Source: an uncultured Oscillospiraceae bacterium
Lineage (GTDB): Bacteria > Bacillota > Clostridia > Oscillospirales > Acutalibacteraceae
Assembly (NCBI GenBank): GCA_900548085.1
Contig: URJF01000058.1
Coordinates: 1 to 8,743 of the forward strand
Reading direction: 5' to 3'
Length of the DNA stretch: 8,743 nt
In this document: positions 6,264 through 8,743 of the stretch, piece after piece
Numbering within the stretch: the first letter of the stretch is position 1
Layout: each line of letters starts with the position of its first letter
The notes under the pieces: model-generated
What the model was told of the DNA's origin: nothing
Databases searched by the model: none
The model's input: the letters and a program-made list of their open reading frames with translations, nothing else
Translations under genes and position numbers: made by a program

Positions 6264-6291
6264 AGATTTCGCAAAACTTTTTGTGAAATTT
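6264..6291. repeat. 11-bp interrupted dyad or hairpin
   Basis: ATTTCGCAAAA (6266-6276) pairs with TTTTGTGAAAT (6279-6289) with one G-T wobble and CT in the centre; the outer bases add two weak pairs. On neither strand does a proper T-run follow, so it is not a standard terminator. The near-symmetry also suits a protein-binding site. Confidence 0.4.
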
Positions 6292-6348
6292 GTCGTTTAT
6301 TGTATATTATAATATATAATTTATATACATTATATAAAGCCGTAACAT

Positions 6349-6372
6349 AAAAAAGCCCCCTAAAAAGGGGGC
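6349..6372 (-). terminator. Rho-independent terminator of the acyl-CoA ligase gene
   Basis: On the - strand GCCCCC, loop TTTTTA and GGGGGC form a perfect six-pair GC stem (6372-6355), followed by six T (6354-6349). It begins 11 bases after the ligase stop codon and ends that single-gene unit. Confidence 0.93.
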
Positions 6373-6383
6373 AAAAAAATTTA

Positions 6384-8060
6384 TTATTTAAGAACCTTAA
6401 AGTCAACTTTTCCTATCTTTGTTCTCGGAAGTGCATCAATATACTCTACTACTTTAGGCACAGACCATTTAGACAAATTCTGATTGCCGAACTCAATAAT
6501 CTTTTCGGTCAGCTTCGCATCGTCGTCGTGCTTAAAGTTTTTATTCTTTACTACAAAAAGTTTGATTTGAGTCTTGCCTTCCTCGCCGATACCGATAGCA
6601 CAGCAGTCATAAATTTCTGCCATTGCACGATAAGACTCCTCTATAAATGACGGATAAACAAGATAGCCGGAAATCTTATACACTCTCTTAAGTCTCTGAC
6701 GGTAATAGAGATCGCCATGCTCCTCATCATAGAACACCATATCTCCGGTGTGGAGCCATACTTTGCCGTCATCATGCTTTACGAGAACCTTTGCAGTCTC
6801 CTCTGGGTCGTTCCAATATCCCTGCATAAGAGTAGGACCATATACGCAAAGCTCGCCGTCCTCGCCGCTGACCGGCTCGGTTGTGCCGGGCTTGACTACC
6901 ATAGTCTGAATATTGTAGGTAGGAATACCGATACAGCCCTGTGGTGCTTCTCTGAGGGGAGAAGTAAATGTACATACCGTAACACATTCGGTAAGACCGT
7001 AACCGGATACAAAATGTACCTTTGCGCCATATTCCTTGAGCAATCTGTCCATTTTTTCGGTAAGAGAATACGGAACAACATCACCGCCGGAACCGATAAG
7101 TTTCATCTGGCTGAGATCACATTTGAGATAGCCTGCTTTGTGTACCTTCTCGAAGAAATCCGGCACGCCGAATACAAAGCTGATTTTGTACTTTTTGATA
7201 GCATCGGAACACATCTTAGCGTCAAACTGTGGGAACAGGGCCTGCGGCATACCGGTAATAATGGAAATATGCATACACATACCGAAGCCGAAGCCGTGAA
7301 AAACAGGAAGCGCCGTGAGCATACAATCCTTATCGGGATCAATAACATCGTGAAGAACGGTATCAACAACATCGGTAATCTCATATGAAAGGCTGTTGAT
7401 ATTATAGTTAGAAAGCATAACCGCCTTAGGATTGCCTGTAGTACCGCCTGTCATCATAGTAACGGCTGTAGCCTGTGGATCGGTCTCGGTGTGAACAGTA
7501 TTATTTTCGAGATATTCCTTGCCCTCTTTGAGAAAATCTTTCCAACTGATTAGCTTTTTTACACCATTTGCAGGAGCGGTCTTGCCTTTAATCTTTTTCT
7601 TATATGTCATATTGGCGAGCAAGCCAAATGCGTTCTTAGGAAAATAGGTAGCGGTTTTGCACTTTACGAGAGTCAAATCCTCCATGCCGGCAAAAGCCTT
7701 TTCGCTGACATCAAAACAAAAAGCGAACTTGGCACCCACAAGCTCCTTTGCATACTTAACCTCACTTGCTACAGAAAGCGGGTGGAGCATAGATGCGATT
7801 GCGCCGATTTTGTTAATAGCATAAATAGCACATATGCACTGCGGCATATTCGGAGCACAAACTATTACTCTGTCGCCTTTCTTTACGCCGTTAGCAACAA
7901 GACCTGCTGCACAGAGCTGTACCATCTCATCAGCTTCTTGCCAGCTGATTGTATTATTATAATAATGAAAGCAAGGCTTTGTACCTCTGGCTTGGGCAGA
8001 GTCCTCAAATTTTTGGTACATAGTCTTTTCTACATCATATTTAGAAATGAATTTATCCAT
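6384..8060 (-). CDS. AMP-forming acyl-CoA ligase/synthetase (ANL superfamily)
   Basis: 558 residues from the chosen start, normal for the family. It would activate a carboxylic acid with ATP to an acyl-adenylate, then transfer it to CoA in the cytoplasm. In the chosen numbering the A3 ATP-binding loop TMMTGGTTGNPKAV is at 201-214, A5 YGLTE at 354-358 and A7 HTGD at 437-440. The A8 hinge motif R-L-K-x6-G has Lys458 as hinge, and the A10 lysine is in RTKIGKV (Lys551). All catalytic elements are present. The loop has PKAV where PKGV is commoner. An ATG ten codons upstream (8090) is rejected because the ribosome binding site AGGAGAGG (8072-8065) lies inside that extension. The gene stands alone between promoter and terminator, so the substrate (fatty, aromatic or bile acid) cannot be told from neighbours. 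Confidence 0.9.
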   Translation of the reverse strand: MDKFISKYDVEKTMYQKFEDSAQARGTKPCFHYYNNTISWQEADEMVQLCAAGLVANGVKKGDRVIVCAPNMPQCICAIYAINKIGAIASMLHPLSVASEVKYAKELVGAKFAFCFDVSEKAFAGMEDLTLVKCKTATYFPKNAFGLLANMTYKKKIKGKTAPANGVKKLISWKDFLKEGKEYLENNTVHTETDPQATAVTMMTGGTTGNPKAVMLSNYNINSLSYEITDVVDTVLHDVIDPDKDCMLTALPVFHGFGFGMCMHISIITGMPQALFPQFDAKMCSDAIKKYKISFVFGVPDFFEKVHKAGYLKCDLSQMKLIGSGGDVVPYSLTEKMDRLLKEYGAKVHFVSGYGLTECVTVCTFTSPLREAPQGCIGIPTYNIQTMVVKPGTTEPVSGEDGELCVYGPTLMQGYWNDPEETAKVLVKHDDGKVWLHTGDMVFYDEEHGDLYYRQRLKRVYKISGYLVYPSFIEESYRAMAEIYDCCAIGIGEEGKTQIKLFVVKNKNFKHDDDAKLTEKIIEFGNQNLSKWSVPKVVEYIDALPRTKIGKVDFKVLK

Positions 8061-8064
8061 AGAA

Positions 8065-8072
8065 CCTCTCCT
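8065..8072 (-). promoter_or_regulatory. Ribosome binding site that decides the ligase start
   Basis: The - strand reads AGGAGAGG here, four bases before the ATG at 8060 when measured from GAGG and seven when measured from AGGAG. It supports the internal start over the in-frame ATG at 8090. Confidence 0.8.
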
Positions 8073-8116
8073 AAAACATTTTATCGACATTTGTCTATTA
8101 TCTTTGTGATGGCTAT

Positions 8117-8145
8117 ATTATAGCAGATTAAAAGCAAAAATACAA
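8117..8145 (-). promoter_or_regulatory. Promoter of the acyl-CoA ligase gene
   Basis: On the - strand a perfect extended -10, TGCTATAAT (TATAAT at 8122-8117), lies 17 bases after TTGTAT (8145-8140), a 4/6 match to the -35. The start point would be near 8110, giving a leader of about 50 bases that excludes nothing needed for the start at 8060. Confidence 0.75.
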
Positions 8146-8193
8146 ACGATTTTCCATTTGTTTATTTTCATTTTATAATTTAGTAAATTGTTG

Positions 8194-8222
8194 TTTAAAA
8201 TCCTGCTGATATGTGGTATATT
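8194..8222 (+). promoter_or_regulatory. Promoter of the membrane protein gene at 8252
   Basis: An extended -10, TGGTATATT (8214-8222), follows a weak -35 TTTAAA (8194-8199) by 17 bases. A TTGTTT at 8191-8196 is nearby but 20 bases from the -10. The promoter is divergent from that of the ligase; about 48 bases separate the two -35 boxes. Confidence 0.5.
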
Positions 8223-8251
8223 ATTATAGACAAAAATAAGAGGACAAAATT

Positions 8252-8743
8252 ATGGAATACAAAATAAAAAAAGACCCTATAAATGAAATTCCAAAGGTAC
8301 AATTTGTATTTTGGATAATAGTCAGGATAAGTATGATTGTGTGCGCTGCTTATTCCTTTATTCACGGTGACAAGGTAATGGGCTTTGAGAGCGTAGCTTG
8401 TTTCATATTCAGTCACCTGTGGGATATGTTTCAGATTTTCGGCGGTGAAAGCTTTATTATTGAAGTACCTCCGCTTAGTCAAACACTGCTGAACATTATC
8501 ATATTCATAGGTATAGTTTTCGGTTCATATCTGGAGCTGTTCGACAAAATATGGTGGTTCGACAACTTTATGCATATACTGTCCGGCTTTGTCTGTGCCT
8601 CGTTCGGTTATGATTTGGCAGTGATATTGCAAAGAAAAAAAGGCAAGTGTTCCATAATCCTGGCGGCAATGTTTGGGCTTATGTTCGCACTGTCTATCGC
8701 AGTGGGATGGGAGTTTTATGAGTTCCTTATGGACAGCCTCCAT
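8252..8743 (+). CDS. DUF2238/YjdF-like integral membrane protein, 3' truncated by window end
   Basis: The frame is open from the ATG at 8252 to the last base, giving 164 residues with no stop. AAGAGGA (8238-8244) is the ribosome binding site, seven bases upstream. Hydrophobic segments lie at about 17-37, 47-63 (weaker), 77-96, 108-126 and 134-152. Two motifs stand out: WWFDNFMHILSGF (101-113) and WEFYEFLMD (153-161). The same 'D-x3-H...SGF' and 'W-E-x2-E-x3-D' pattern is seen in the DUF2238/YjdF-type membrane proteins of unknown function, in which these polar residues near membrane segments could bind metal. That function is my inference. The gene is divergent from the ligase gene with separate promoters. 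Another small membrane family with the same motif cannot be excluded. Confidence 0.7.
   Translation, partial: MEYKIKKDPINEIPKVQFVFWIIVRISMIVCAAYSFIHGDKVMGFESVACFIFSHLWDMFQIFGGESFIIEVPPLSQTLLNIIIFIGIVFGSYLELFDKIWWFDNFMHILSGFVCASFGYDLAVILQRKKGKCSIILAAMFGLMFALSIAVGWEFYEFLMDSLH

Larger units (their letters stand above)
6051..6348. other. AT-rich non-coding interval with several inverted repeats
   Basis: About 300 bases between the 3D promoter region and the ligase terminator hold no credible gene. They contain several dyads: TTACAAATTGTAA (6174-6186), TTGTAAC/GTTACAA (6181-6187 and 6203-6209, 15 apart), ATCTA/TAGAT (6254-6267), and an 11-pair dyad at 6266-6289. There is also a very AT-rich tract (6300-6336) with TGTATAT/ATATACA ends. 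Both flanking units are closed or start elsewhere, so nothing known explains this stretch. It may be a protein-binding region, a small RNA gene or a decayed element. Confidence 0.4.

Noticed and set aside
6215..6406. 63-codon - strand open frame at the end of the ligase gene
   Set aside because: It runs through the ligase stop region and its GC-stem terminator and has no translation signal.
6717..7388. 223-codon open frame on the + strand inside the ligase gene
   Set aside because: It is antisense to intact adenylation motifs, with no ribosome binding site or promoter. The same applies to 3772-4323 within nrdD and 1171-1560 opposite the XRE gene.
8195..8743. - strand open frames at the right end (95 and 72 codons)
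   Set aside because: They are antisense to the membrane protein gene, whose + strand frame has a start, a ribosome binding site and membrane helices.
1..8743. CRISPR array, insertion sequence, phage genes, tRNA or rRNA
   Set aside because: No regularly spaced repeats, transposase or integrase motifs, or conserved RNA gene sequences were seen on either strand.

Overview
The window looks like chromosome of an obligately anaerobic, low-to-moderate GC Firmicute of the class Clostridia, probably a Ruminococcaceae/Oscillospiraceae gut-type bacterium. The reasons are an oxygen-sensitive class III ribonucleotide reductase pair, a DUF348-G5-3D cell-wall protein of Gram-positive type, strong AGGAGG-like ribosome binding sites, sigma-A-like promoters and many compact hairpin-plus-T-run terminators. 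The genus cannot be fixed from the sequence alone.

Layout from left to right. Bases 1-231 (+) are the tail of a sugar:cation symporter of GPH type, closed by a terminator. Bases 374-1534 (+) encode a membrane-anchored XRE-type regulator: an N-terminal DNA-binding domain, one transmembrane helix and a large outside domain. Its promoter carries a perfect 7-bp dyad between the -35 and -10 boxes, a likely autoregulatory operator. It converges on nrdG and shares a bidirectional terminator with it. nrdD (2164-4365, -) and nrdG (1576-2106, -) form an operon for anaerobic dNTP synthesis, with a 13-bp perfect hairpin between them. A consensus promoter and a 14/16 match to the NrdR box lie upstream of nrdD.

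A 310-bp spacer separates nrdD from the 3D gene and holds the nrdD control region, degenerate repeats and the 3D terminator. The 3D gene (4676-5902, -) encodes a secreted or anchored putative peptidoglycan-cleaving protein with its own promoter. A 481-bp dyad-rich non-coding stretch follows, then a single-gene unit for an AMP-forming acyl-CoA ligase (6384-8060, -). A divergent promoter region leads to a membrane protein (8252 onward, +) that runs off the window edge.

The genes are ordinary housekeeping and envelope functions, each mostly in its own transcription unit. I see no CRISPR array, insertion sequence, phage module, tRNA or rRNA, and no convincing new multi-gene system. The points most worth a second look are the transmembrane regulator with its operator, the hairpin between nrdD and nrdG, the apparently altered Asp in the 3D domain, and the unexplained inverted repeats at 6051-6348.
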